NCBI GenBank assembly: GCA_002104905.1
Contig: MCFE01000283.1
Location: 1-64,000, forward strand
Source: Basidiobolus meristosporus CBS 931.73
Taxonomy: Eukaryota; Basidiobolomycota; Basidiobolomycetes; Basidiobolales; Basidiobolaceae
Reading direction: 5' to 3'
DNA: 64,000 bases
Positions 44,335 through 55,789 of this stretch are shown piece by piece (the first letter of the stretch is position 1; each line of letters starts with the position of its first letter). Below the pieces are notes generated by a model that was not told the origin of the DNA, made no database searches, and was given only the letters and a program-made list of their open reading frames with translations. Position numbers and translations under genes: made by a program.

Positions 44335-46240
44335 ACTTATATATATATATACCAAAGCAAAGTTGTCTGGTTCCCAACTAAATTGGACTGCTGATAGCAG
44401 CAGAAGTGCAGTTGAACAACAGCTTACTCTGATATTTAGTGCAACAAGTGGTGCTACATCCAAAAAGTCCATGTAGACAGTGTACTCACAGAGGGTAATA
44501 ATGCAAACTGTTCAGGTTCTATGTCATATTGGCAACTGGGCATCTGTGCAGAGCCACAAGCTGATCATAATGCTCATGGAGGTGAGAGTGTAGCAAATGC
44601 AGTACCTCCAGTAGATGACCAGCAAATGGTTGTCACAACAATACCACCACTAGTACTAGCAAGTATGTTGTTAGCTTATACCAAAGCTTTAACAAGGCAG
44701 CTATGTGCAGTGGCCAACAGGATTGATACAATGACCCAGATAAATCAGGATATAGGCCAGATGTTGTATCCAAGAGAAAAGTGTAATAAAGCTCTTGAAT
44801 GAGATAACTGAACCTAAGTGACAACTAAGCACAGAATCTTGGAATTGTCAAGGGTGACAGAAATATTAGAAGAGAAGTTCTGGTATAATATTGGTTTTGT
44901 ACGTGGTAGAGTTGAGCTATAAATGCAACAGAGTTGGTTTGCTATACAGGCTAGGCTTGGGGTTCTTGGGAATGCCAGATATGCTAGGCTTGGGTGAAAA
45001 CTAGAACAGAATTGCTGCATTCTTAACTTTGCTGAGGCACAATCTTAATTTTTTGAGACACACACTGAACCAAAAGTTTCAGTAATCTTTATTTATATTT
45101 TTCTGATCAAGTTGAATTAGTCAGTGCCAAGAGACTGGACTAATTGAAATCTGTTGGGGTATTGATAGGTGCATAAGATAAATGAAAAATTGCATCATTA
45201 ATCAGCTGATATCTTGGCAACTACTAAGTGGTTGGTTAGATCTCAGATGACTAATCCTTTAGAAAGGCCAGTTGAGGATGTAATGACCACATGAAAATTA
45301 ATCAGGTGTGACAGCTAAAAATAGCCTCTGAGAAGTGATAAAATAATCCATAACAGGGATAGGTTATGTTTGGGTTAGGGAAAATCAGTTAGGGTACTAG
45401 ATTTTCTAATGGAGGGAAATTGGCTAAGCTTCAAATGTTGATGCACATCACCAGAGACAGGAAGAGTAGATATATATGTAGAGCAATCATTATCCCAGGT
45501 AGAGAATGCAGTATGTAGGTTGCAACAAAAGAGCACAAGTAGCATGATGTTCAACCAAGAAACAAATCATTTCCCAATGTAAATGCAGAGGCATGCTAAA
45601 CAGTATTTGAAGTACCACAATAGTGCCTAAAGATAAAGATGATAGAGACGCTTAATAGAGCACAGGAGCAAGAGAATGCAATATTTGTAGCCAAGCCTAC
45701 AAATACATTGACATCAAGGATCTGTAAAGCTGCTGAGTGCAATGATGAAGGGTGTGCTAATAATCAAGGGCCTACTAGAAGTCTAGAATGCCATCACCTT
45801 AATACCAGCATGCCATGGGGCCATCAGGAACTCAAGGCTAAGTACAATGCAAGCAATCTGCTCCATGAGCATTTACCTGGACTCAAGCTAGCCAGCAGAC
45901 TTTAGGCTAGCATTGGTATGTCAAGAAAGTATTGCATAAATAGTAGTAACTGTCACAGGCTGAAGAACAAGGGTACCACAGCTAAAAAATAATAGCATCC
46001 TCCTAAACTCATCATAGGCAGGGCTGAGAACTCCAAATAAGGTGCAAAAAAGCATCAGCCACCAGAAGAGTACCTGTAAGGGGCAGGCAGGCAGGGAATA
46101 GAAGCATCAGTGCAACAGTTACCCTATGAATAATAACTTGGCCCCATGGGTAGACCCAATCTAGATCAGCCATCAGAATCCTGCTTGGAGACTGTCAAAA
46201 TACCAGCAGCCTGGAATTAGTGACCCTCTTAACAATTTTG
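44335..46240 (+). pseudogene. ORF-X copy D, interrupted by a solo LTR
   Basis: The N-terminal part (AKLSGSQLNW...TSGATSKK, then in the -1 frame VHVDSVLTEGNNANCSGS, then PPLVLASMLLAYTKAL and DTMTQINQDIG) runs to 44761. A 689-bp solo LTR follows. The frame resumes at about 45456 and includes HHLNTSMPWGHQELKAKYNA and LLHEHLPGL (45780-45890), with degenerate remains beyond. It is head-to-head with Tnp2 fragment C3. It has the same domain order as copies A and B, but the basic repeats are hard to follow. Confidence 0.7.
44762..45450. mobile_element. solo LTR of chromovirus family 2
   Basis: TGTTGTATCC...GCACATCA flanked on both sides by CCAGA (44757-44761 and 45451-45455). The intact paralogous sequence in ORF-X copy B (around 52660-52700, AGTCCAGAAACAAGATGAGC) lacks the insert, which confirms the ends. 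The sequence matches the LTR at 13963-14995. A solo LTR arises by recombination between the two LTRs of a full element. Confidence 0.9.
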
Positions 46241-46254
46241 TGACAGAATCTTAA

Positions 46255-48431
46255 TGGTGTTTTACTAAATTTACTGCCAAATAAAGTAAAAAACCTGACA
46301 GAGTTTAATCAGTGCTATAGCAATATTTGCATGGCATTTTTGCGGTCTTAATGTGTTCTTCAACTATTTTGAACGGATCTAACCAGCCAGTACATCTAGT
46401 TGCCTTATATGACAAAAAACTGGATGGTGTTTTGAGGGCCTCATTGCAAGTCTTTGATGGCATCATCATGGTAGTATAGCAGCCTACAGGTAGTTCTGTA
46501 CAATGCTGCCATGCCAATTTACTAATTGGTATTTTCTTTTTCTGCCTCCCCTTGCACAAATCATATATTCCACTGTATAATCACCCCTCTATGTTTGCTT
46601 ACCCACTACTACCTTAGGTATTCCACATGTAGTTCAAATCAAAAAAACTATGGCCTCCTGCTTACCAACCTCTCCAAATGCATACACCTGCCGCAATTGA
46701 CATACTTCTTTCACCTCACTTTTATGGCTTTTTAGTGTGATACTTGCAAGGTTGCCATACACTTTTTACTGTGGATAAAATATCTTCTTGCAAACATGTG
46801 CTTGATTGCCACCACATCTACCATGTATACCTCCTGAATATCCTCAATGAACTTTTTGGTATTTAGCCAATGTATTCCTTCTCCCTGCTGGATTCTAGTC
46901 CTCTGATTGGTGTGCTCAGGCTTTTGTTTGTGTGAATTCTGTTTTGAATGGTGTAGAAGTTGGCTTGTGATCAAGAGAAACCAGGCATACTTTGGTAGAG
47001 CTTTCCTAATCAAAATTAGTTGCTTGTTGCACCCTTCCCAACTTTGCATCACTTAACTGATTACCCAGACATTGGGGTTGCATAGCTTCCAAATTCCATA
47101 GGCATTGGTGTCTCTATGTGCACATCTGTCCTCAGTACTTCTCAGCTCTTCCTGGCTGTCCTCCATATACCAACTAATCATATCCATCGCAGACTTGAAG
47201 GTAATATTCTTGATGAGATTAGGATATGGTAGTGTCTGCAACCTGACTTGTCCTTTTATCTCCCTACACATCCACTCCATAGGAAACTCCCAAAAGGTGA
47301 AGCAAGGCCCAAAATTCTCCACACACCAAGCAAGAAGGAATAGAGACTGGATACAGTAGCAGCAGAAATCTACAAGTTCAGCTTTATGGTTATAGTATTG
47401 CTGCCCAAATCCTGTGACAAACTCCTTGTACAACTGCTGTAGATGTCTCAAGTTGGCATTGGTTTTCTGCTTCTGGATAAATATTCCTACAATGTCCACA
47501 TATGACTCCCAATGCTTTGAGTGTACCCCTGGTAGGAATGGCTTCAGAAGGCTACTTGCATAAATACATATCCAGTTCATCCAGTCTTTGCATTTTTATT
47601 GTAGCATATGCATATTAATATTGATTGGAGCCCATGAGAAGTACTTAGGGTAGCAGATATTTTGCAATATCTTGCCAATTCTTTCAAAGATCTCTGGTAT
47701 CTTGAAGGGCTCACTTGCTTGAAATGCCACATGTAAAGCTTAGTCATCAGTATATGGAGAATGTTGAAAAGTAAATGCATTGCTCCCAGTGGAAAGCTAT
47801 TGCTCCAAGAGATACCCTCTATACTAGGTATCTCTGGTTTCCAATTGATTCCATATTCTGGCTGATAGCCTATAGCTTGCCAACTTTACTGCAATTGCAA
47901 GCTGACTTCTGTACATTCTCTCTGTGGGAAGATGATGTTTTAGTGCTGGTATTTGGGTAATAATAATGTATGTGAGTTATCAAATAAATCCCTGGATCTC
48001 ACACATTTGACATCAATACTGTCCATTGTGCCCAGAAAAGCCAGCTATCTTGCTGATGGCTGGATTATCTCCATTGCAGATAGCAATAAGCACTCTGACA
48101 TGATGGCCATTTACTGTTATTTTGCTGGAATGCATACTAAATTCATCCAACAATGGATACAGGTAGCTATCCCGGTTGGACAGTAATCTAGGCCCAGATA
48201 CCAGTCAGACTACCATTAGATCCTGGCTCTGATACTGTAAGATAGTTGGCAGATTCAGGTGGATGAGAATCAGTGGCCAGCAATATTCAATGGTAGAGTA
48301 CTTGTTTAATGAGAATCCATCAAGTGCTAAAGCAAAGGCATGGTTGTAAATACCTTCATAGTAGCCCTTGCTTCTTAGCTGTTTGTAATGTCTGCCATCA
48401 AATATATCTGATATGTTTGCGCTTCATTGAT
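46255..48431 (-). pseudogene. Tnp2-type transposase copy C4, C-terminal half
   Basis: The best readable Tnp2 copy. The 175-codon stretch 47053-47580 has WICIYASSLLKPFLPGVHSK, HWESYVDIVGIF and FGPCFTFWEFPMEWMCREIK, which fit the conserved Tnp2 C-terminal block. 47577-47780 has LHLLFNILHILMTKLYMWHF, and 47990-48110 encodes NPAISKIAGFSGHNGQY. The downstream part (46305-47052) is broken. Reading from the N-terminus at about 52060, the gene is interrupted by Harbinger-like copy B between 51178 and 48431. Several stops remain, so it is not functional. Confidence 0.8.
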
Positions 48432-48434
48432 ACT

Positions 48435-51174
48435 AGACTTGTTCTGTTGGATAGTGCCACATAGTGCCAGCCGGTTTATGGTGCCAGATTGATCTGGCAC
48501 TCTACGGCACTATCTGGCACTATAATTTCTACCATGATGCCAGTGGTATGATACAGTTACTGGTAATTTTACTCAATCTTACTTATGTTGCTCAGAGTAG
48601 TGCTTTCCTTGCTTTATTTACTCTTCATAATGCTCCAGACACATTTCTCTCAGTGGATGTCTTCTTGTATGAACATACTGTGCATTAATAAGTATCTTAA
48701 CTATTTTGATGGTCCACAGTACTTGGAATAGATCTCCTCTAGTGTGTCAAAAGGAAATCCAGTGGTAGTGATGGGATTGATGAGAAAAGACCATTCAGAT
48801 GAGTAAGTCATATTAAAATTGATGGATGATTGTATGGAGGCGGTTTGAATCAATTTGGCGCAATCTGCTTTATTTATCTGATTTTTAATACATTATGGTT
48901 AAATCTCCATCAATTGCCATGTATCCCATCATTATGTCACAAAATCATCTGCAAACAATGCCTTGGTACTTTTATTGATGCTTTAATCATAGGTCTATAA
49001 TCAAATAGGAAATCTGCAATTGATGTGATCTGATCCATGTCAACGCAATCCAAGATGCATCATGCATAATATATGGAAAATTCAACAATCACATTAGTTT
49101 TCATATATATTTCATATAAGACCAGGTTGATGCCAATATACTGCTGTATAAGTATCCAAATCCATTGCTATGGTCCCCATACCAAGCCTCAACTCATCTT
49201 TAGTACAACCCAGACAAAACCCATCCCCCAGCTCACAAGCACGGTCCGGACCAGAAAAGTCAATGTTGGATCCGTTTGAGCTCTTGCCAAATGATTTTAG
49301 TATAGCCCAGGTGTCTATGATGAGCCTTCATACAGATATTTGGGCACTACTGATTAATCTAGCAGAACTAGATACCTCAGAGAGTCAACAAAGATGGAAG
49401 AATTTGAGTAGAAAGCTGTGGCATGAGTTCTACATCAAGATGCCAGCCAATGTATGTAAAAAGATATATAACAAGACAAGTATTGAAATCAAGAATGAGC
49501 TGAGAGTGAGGGGAATTGACAAAGTAGCCACGCGGGAGCGATTTTGCGCGCAATTTGCACAGTACGGGCCGGACGCGTCTGTTTGTGCCTCAACTTTGGG
49601 AACCAAAGAGATTTTGAATGAGTTTTTGCCTCAAATGACTAATGTACTTTGTGATATATTAGTAGAGCTAAGTGGCTTCCAAGAGCAATATACACAGGAC
49701 TCATCCAAGCAACAGCTCCAAAGTATCAGACAGAGGGTAAGTGAATACCTTGAGGAATCAGATGGTGAGCTTCAGGAGGAAGAATACAGACCGCGAGCAA
49801 CATTGTCCAGATTGCGCCAGCACGCCTTGCTGGATTCCCTACCATCTCTTGCAACCACAGCACACCAGCGCACGTCAGTCCAGAGTACGCCAACACCCTT
49901 TACCAGAACGCCCCGCATCAAGTCAACGCGCATCAAGTCAACATGCGTTGGGTCAACGCGCGTGCTTCAGAGCAAAACTACAAGAACTTGCCAAACTGCT
50001 CATTTAGACACAAGTCCATTGGAGCGGACCAAGTTGCGTCAACATGCGGCATCACATCAAACTCAGCCAAGGGCCATCTCAACACGTCAAGGCGCACCTG
50101 CGCGTGCCGTCTTGCCTGACCATCAGTGAGTTACTTCTGGTGAACTGACTGATGATGACCAACATGAAGTGCCTCAACCACCGGAGCCCTTGGCAAGTAA
50201 AAGAATGCGTCAGCGCATGGCACTACAGGCTGGTGCAGTTGGTTCAGTTGGAGCAATTCAGTGCGGCCAAGCTGCAGCATTGCACTCATCAACTAGGAGG
50301 CAACATACTGAGTACAAATACACAAGTAGCCAAGATGATAGTCAGCCAGGAAGTAGTATAGGTGTGCAAAGTGAGTCACTACCAAATGCTTCAGTAGTAA
50401 TCCCTGTGAGAAAGAAACCCAGGAGAAGATGATGCAATTGCTTTGAATTGCTCACATTTGTAATGATCCCAACAACCCTTTTTTTTGCAATCCCAATTGA
50501 GCAATTGCAAATCAGTGATCATCAAATTTTTGATATAAGTAATATTAAGGTCGTCTCACATTTGAGACAGAACCCCTATAAATAAACACCCTGCATATAT
50601 ATATGTCATCTGTAATACCAGTGCAGCTATTGGATCTGTTTTGCACCTACACAATTGCTTGTGTCCTAGCTATGACACCTTGTCCAATCACTAGGATCAG
50701 GGATTTACTTGCTCAATGGGCAAAATGGGATATTTGATGGCAAATCAGGTAGCTTTCTCAGTAGTCAATGAGCCAATTGGGGGCTGCCAGCTTCAGGATA
50801 CTTTTGGACCAATTAACCACTGAGATACCGTCCAATTGGAGTGAGGGTAACCAAAATAGTAAGTATCAGTGTAGTTTATAGTGTGAGACACATTTACTTC
50901 CATTTACATTAAAGTAACATATCCAAATACCGGATTTTACCTGCCATAATAGCGGTATCCAATTGCACACGTGATGCAAACATTACAAGTTGGCACAATC
51001 ATCCATGCCAACCTCATTGTGTCAGATTGTGTCATAGTGTGCAAGATTGTCCTGCATAGTGCAAAATTGTCTAAGAACAATCCTGCCTTCTGGTAGCTAT
51101 AATATTGCGCTTGATTGTTCTTTACAACCGCAGATTGCGCCGCGTGCCCTGGCACGGTACAATAGAACAAGTCT
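48435..51174. mobile_element. Harbinger/IS5-like DNA transposon, copy B (non-autonomous)
   Basis: 2740 bp with terminal repeats AGACTTGTTCTGTTGGATAG ... GTACAATAGAACAAGTCT and a perfect 3-bp duplication ACT (48432-48434, 51175-51177). The paralogous empty site at 44175-44195 (TTGTTGCTGAGTGCAG) supports the boundaries. Compared with copy A, about 690 bp corresponding to about 40613-41308 are missing, removing most of the transposase; the junction is at about 48712. The partner ORF is better preserved than in copy A. Confidence 0.9.
49170..50432 (+). CDS. Harbinger-like partner ORF, copy B
   Basis: 319 codons run from ATG at 49170 to TGA at 50127-50129. The same frame then continues open to a second stop after VRKKPRRR (50432), 421 codons in all. 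The TGA lies in CATCAGTGAGTTAC, which also contains a good splice donor (GTGAGT), and is present in both element copies, so an intron or readthrough is possible. The N-terminal 170 residues carry conserved DIWALLINLAELDTSESQQR and LWHEFYIKMPANVCKKIY. The Arg/Thr-rich middle has a 5-residue repeat (RIKST, RIKST, CVGST) that is single in copy A. The end is basic. It probably encodes the accessory protein of the transposon; no known domain recognised. Confidence 0.6.
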
Positions 51175-51177
51175 ACT

Positions 51178-52060
51178 GAGTGTGGTACTTTATAGCTTTG
51201 CAATATTTGTTGGACTGAATGAGCTTCTTTAAATGTGGTATTACTGGAAGTTATCTGGAGTCTGAACAATACTTTCCCTCAATGGTGGTTGATTCCTGAC
51301 AATTTGAACATGTTGCAATGGTTGCATTTTTTGGATGTGAATGCTGTGCAACTGCTGGCACATTCTGGAATTAGGACAGTCTCTGTGTCATATGTTCCTA
51401 GCTGAATGATGGTTGTCCACTTGTACTATGTACATGATAAGTTGCATCCCAGAATGATTCTGGCAAGAAGTAGTAGTCAATTCTCAAGGCCACCATTATT
51501 GATACCAGTGAAATTGTGCCACTTCTCTAGCTACAACATTACATCATTCACCAGTAGATGGATTACTGGGCTCACTTGGCTCCATAAAGTATGCTTGGCA
51601 TTTGTTTCAATGGGTGCTGCCTCATTACATATTGGGATTTGACCAGACTCATACATGGTACTATATTTAGGGGATATATTCTTGCATTGCAACAGTGAGC
51701 CTTCATTCTCAGAGCTGTCACTCTGCATGCTATTTTCAGAAGGCTGAGGTCAGCCTAAGATGCCAGAAACTAACCTGACTCAGTTTGCGCAAGGTTACAA
51801 AGATGACCAAGGGCCAATATAGAAGTATCAACTGGCTGGCAAGATAATGTTGGCAGAATACTGACTGATGAATGGTCAAATTTAACTTGTGTGGCAAAAC
51901 ACTGGCTTTGATGCCTGTAATACTTCCTATGCACTCTGCATGCTTCATGGCTGAGAGGCTTGCTACAATAGCCACATGGTCTTTTTTCTCTTCTCTTATG
52001 GAGTTGAATCAAAGTGGTCTTGCCCATGGGGCATACAGTTTGACCCTAACAATGTAACAC
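51178..52060 (-). pseudogene. Tnp2-type transposase copy C4, N-terminal part
   Basis: The minus strand from ATG at about 52027 reads MGKTTLIQLHKRREKRPCGY then CSKPLSHEAC, a Cys motif shared with copy C2. Degenerate segments follow (51531-51728) to a CSNC word near 51300 and LPVIPHLKKLIQS at 51215-51260. It is separated from the rest of the gene by Harbinger-like copy B. It lies about 190 bp from, and head-to-head with, ORF-X copy B. Confidence 0.7.
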
Positions 52061-52248
52061 TACCATATCACATTTTGGTCAATACTCATGTGAGTTTAAG
52101 ACAGTCTTGTATTTGAGACATTGCACTGAATGAATGTAACATCCACATGATGACCCACCATAGTAAGCATTATAAATAAAGTTTTGGTATCACATACCTA
52201 CATATATGTAACACTATTTTCCCATTGGTTTGACCCAGTTCCATATAT

Positions 52249-54030
52249 ATGCTGCCAAAAAATAAAGCGAAGTTGTCTGGTTCTCAACCAAACCCTGCCT
52301 CTGACAGCAGCAGAAGAATGATTGGACAACAGCTTGCTCTGACATTCAGTTCAACAAGCAGGGCTACATCCAAAAAGGCCATGTTGACAGTGTGCCCACT
52401 GAATATAATAATGCGTACTCCTCAGGCTCTCAGTCAAGTAGGCAATTGAGAACATTGGTGGTGCTACAAGCTGTCTGCTTTGCTCAGGCCAATGAGGGTG
52501 TTGTAAATGCAGTACCTTCAGTTAAAGACCAGCAAGTGGCCATTATAACATCACCACCCCCCATATTAGCAAGTATTTTGTCAGCACATACAAAAGCATT
52601 GATGAAGCAATTAGGTGCAGTGGCTGATAGTATATATGCAATGACCCAGAGAAGTCACAAAATAGTCCAGAAACAAGATGAGCAGATAATATGTGTGGAG
52701 CAATCAATATCCCAGGTAGAGAAAGCAATATCTTTGCTGTAAAGAAGGAACTCAAGTAGCGCAATGTCACAGCCAAGAATTGAGCCATTTCCTGGTGTAA
52801 AAGCAGAGGAACACCATACAGTCTTTGAAGCACAACAACAGTGCCCAGAGGTCAGAAGTCTAGTGTACCTTCACCTTAAGGCCAGCATACCATAGGACCA
52901 TCAGAAACTCAAGGCCAGCAGAATGTGATTGACTTGCTCCATGAGCATTATCCTGGATTCAAACAGGCAAAAGGATTTTGGGCCAGCATTGGTTTGCTAA
53001 GAAAGTATCTTAAGAATAGCAGAAACTATCAAAGGCGGAAGAAAAAGGGTTGCATGGCTAAAAACCAGTGGCTTCCTCAAGAGCCTGTTAGAAGCAGGGC
53101 CAAAAGCTCCAAACAAGTGTCAAAGAGGTATCAGGTAGCTGGAAGAGTGCCAATCAGGGACAAACAGGCAGATATAGATGCACAAGCACAACATTTATCA
53201 AGGAAAAAACATAGGACCACTAAAGAAGCACTCAGTCATAGTAGCAGCAATAAAAACCAGCTGCTTTCTCAGGAGCCCATCACAACTACAGCTGGGAGCT
53301 CAAAACAAGTGGTAAAGAAATGTCAAGTTGCCAGGAGAGTGCCAGCAAGGGACAAGCAGGCTAAAACAGATGCGTTAGAGCAGAATTTATCAAGGAAGAA
53401 ATGTAGTTCATTACTAGAAGCACTTGGACAAAGCAGCAGTGATAAAGGAAAAGGTAAAGGGAAAAGTGTCTACCCAAGCCTGAGACAGGGAAGCATACAA
53501 AAAATACTGCAGTTCTTGCCAATTAACACCATAAGCCTGGAACTGACTGAATCCCAGCATGGCCAAGAAGAATCACCAACAAGAAAACAGTTGTTTTTAC
53601 AAGAGTTGGAAGCACAGGTAGTTGAGCTACACTCCAGCAAGGTAGATGAGTTTGCTGAAAAAGGCAACTTTTCTACCACAGCCTCCACATCCTCCATTGC
53701 TGACAGAGTGGAGATCCCACTGATAGACAAGGCAACAATGTCAAGAACTCAAAAGCCTATCATAATGCCTTTGGTCAAACTTTTGAACATTAATAGGTAC
53801 ACCAAGAGGTTGCAGAACTTCTTCACAAGCAGTGCTCAAGAAAACCCACTTAAATATTGCAAGGATTAATTGCAATGGCTGGCAGATGAGGTGCTAGACC
53901 TTGCAGTGCTGGTTAAATACCAGGATGTATGGGATCCAGTGAAGGAACAGTGGCATAAAGCTGTTGGGTTCCTGCAGGAGTCATGGAAACAGAGTGTTAC
54001 AGCAGAAACACTTATGAGTGGTGGATCTTA
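52249..54030 (+). pseudogene. ORF-X copy B (best preserved copy of the undescribed ORF)
   Basis: Segments: 52249-52385, Ser-rich N-terminus (KAKLSGSQPNPASDSSRR); then the -1 frame from about 52375 to 52742 (SPPPILASILSAHTKALMK, likely coiled coil, ending where CAA became TAA); then 52925-53869, open for 315 codons. The last has the FWAS domain (YPGFKQAKGFWASIGLLRKY) and two well-kept repeats of about 55 residues (KSSKQVSKRYQVAGRVPIRD / GSSKQVVKKCQVARRVPARD; both end LSRKK). A Lys/Gly-rich stretch, a TSSIAD segment and, after a stop, a WHKAVGF end follow. It is basic, probably nuclear. No family recognised; it pairs head-to-head with Tnp2. Confidence 0.72.
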
Positions 54031-54479
54031 ATGGTGTTACTTGCTGAGTGTGAGGTTGGGCTAAATGTTAGTGTAGGGTACAGGGACTTGAATAGGTCAC
54101 TACAATTGGTGATTGAGGTACTACTGAAGTTTCATCAGAAATAAATCAATTTGTATGCATAAAAAGTAAGAGAAACAGTTGAGTCAGGAAGTAAGGAGCA
54201 TGAAAAAGAGGCAATAACCAATCAGTGTACACAAATGCAGGAGGTGATTAAATATCAAGGATCAGAAAGTGAGAAAATTGGCAGGGAACCAATCAAAAGC
54301 CACTAATATAATGTTGGGATGAAAAATTTTGACCAAGTTTTTTGTGAAATCTGGGGTGCAATTATTTTTCAACGGTCTCTGCATGGTGTCCTTACAGGAT
54401 CAGTACCTCTTAGTCACAAGACTTTCAATATGTGATGGCCTTTTGACAGGATCATCACAGTAATTTTTCATTGGGTTAT
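54031..54479. other. 3' flank of ORF-X element, no gene
   Basis: 54034-54310 aligns with the reverse complement of 36165-36420, downstream of ORF-X copy A (TTTGTATGCATAAAAAGTAA / TTTGTATGCATGAAAAGTAA), so both belong to the element's 3' region. Similarity stops near 54310 and about 36165, which may be close to the element end or a recombination junction. Confidence 0.55.
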
Positions 54480-55329
54480 TAAGGAAAAAATGTAGTTCAA
54501 TACAAGAAACACCTTGTCAAAGTAGCAGACAAGGGCCTGATGGTGACAAAAACCTGTAGCTTCCTTGGGAGCCTATTACAAGCATAGCTGACAGCTTGAA
54601 ACAAGTGGCAAAGAAATGTCAGGCTACCATGAGAGTGCCAGCAAGAGTCAAGCAGGCAATAATAGATGTACTAGTGCAGGAATCATCTAGAAGAAAACAT
54701 AGCACAACAGAAGAAGCTCTTGTCCAATTATTGGTGAAGACTTTGGGGTGACAAATGTACAGGTAAATAGAGAAAAGCCTACCCATGTCAGAGACAGGGA
54801 AGCATAAGAGAAAAGCTGCAGTGCTTGCCAATTAACACATTGGCCCACAACAGGCTGAATCCCATAATAGCCAAGCACTACCAACAAGACAACAGCTGTT
54901 TTCTCAGTAAGGAAAGTACAGCCAGTTGCTCTATACTCCAGTGAGGTAGATGAGCTTGCAGAGAAAGGCATTTTAAAAACCACTGTGTCCACATCCTCAA
55001 TTGCAGATGGAGTGGAGATCCTACTGACTAACAAAGCAACAATGTCACAAACTCAAAACAATATCATAATGCCTACAGAGGAATTTTGGAGCATTAATAG
55101 GCACACTGAGAGGTTGCAGCACTTCTTTAGGAGCAGTGCTCTAGAAAATGCACTTGAATATTGCAAGGAATCATTGCAAAGCCTGACAGATAATGTACCA
55201 GACTTTGCAGTACTGGATGAAGACCATGACATATGGAACCAAGTGAAAGAACTATGGCATAAAGCCATAGGGTTCCAGCTACAGTTGTTAAAAAAGGGCA
55301 TTACAGCAAAAATACTTATTGAATGGTGA
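54480..55329 (+). pseudogene. ORF-X copy C, 5' truncated
   Basis: It starts within a basic repeat unit (LKQVAKKCQATMRVPARVKQ), continues with frameshifts through a TSSIADGVEI segment, and ends in the family's C-terminal domain (SINRHTERLQHFFRSSALEN, VKELWHKAIGFQ; open at 54985-55329). The N-terminal half including the FWAS domain is missing. On the same strand and just upstream of Tnp2 copy C5. Confidence 0.7.
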
Positions 55330-55379
55330 ATATTAATGAAGCAACCTGTTGAGTGAGGGGTTGGCCTTAATGTTAGTGT

Positions 55380-55789
55380 TGTGTTTGGGGACTTGTTTAA
55401 TGAGCTGAAAAATATGAAGCACAGATGTTAAAGTAGGGAAACCTATTCAGCTGATTTTGATAATCCAAGTGGCCTCAGTATCTTACTAATCAGTCTTATG
55501 AGGTAACATTGAGCTGGATGCAATAAGCAACTTATTTCCATTAGGACAACTTAACCAAAGTAAGCTAGATATCTCCCAGGTACAAGTCAATTTCTTTGCC
55601 TTTCAATATAGATTTCAGACTAAGAGAATAGCAGAGCACAAATAAGTGTGGCAATAATCCAGTGGGGTGCAGGAATATATTGTCAAAGCACTAAAAGGTT
55701 CTTAGCATAGACTCATGAGGTTTTCATTACCTTGGTGGCAGCAACCAAGCTTATGATTGTGAGATGTGTATGTTTCCAGCAACACAAGG
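55380..55789 (+). pseudogene. Tnp2-type transposase copy C5, left part
   Basis: It aligns with 39340-39660 of copy C2 (for example TCATTAGGGCAACTC / CCATTAGGACAACTT, and the GCAGC(A/C)ACCAAGC region). It is cut at 55789 by insertion of the chromovirus and resumes at 61419. No useful open frame remains. Confidence 0.65.
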
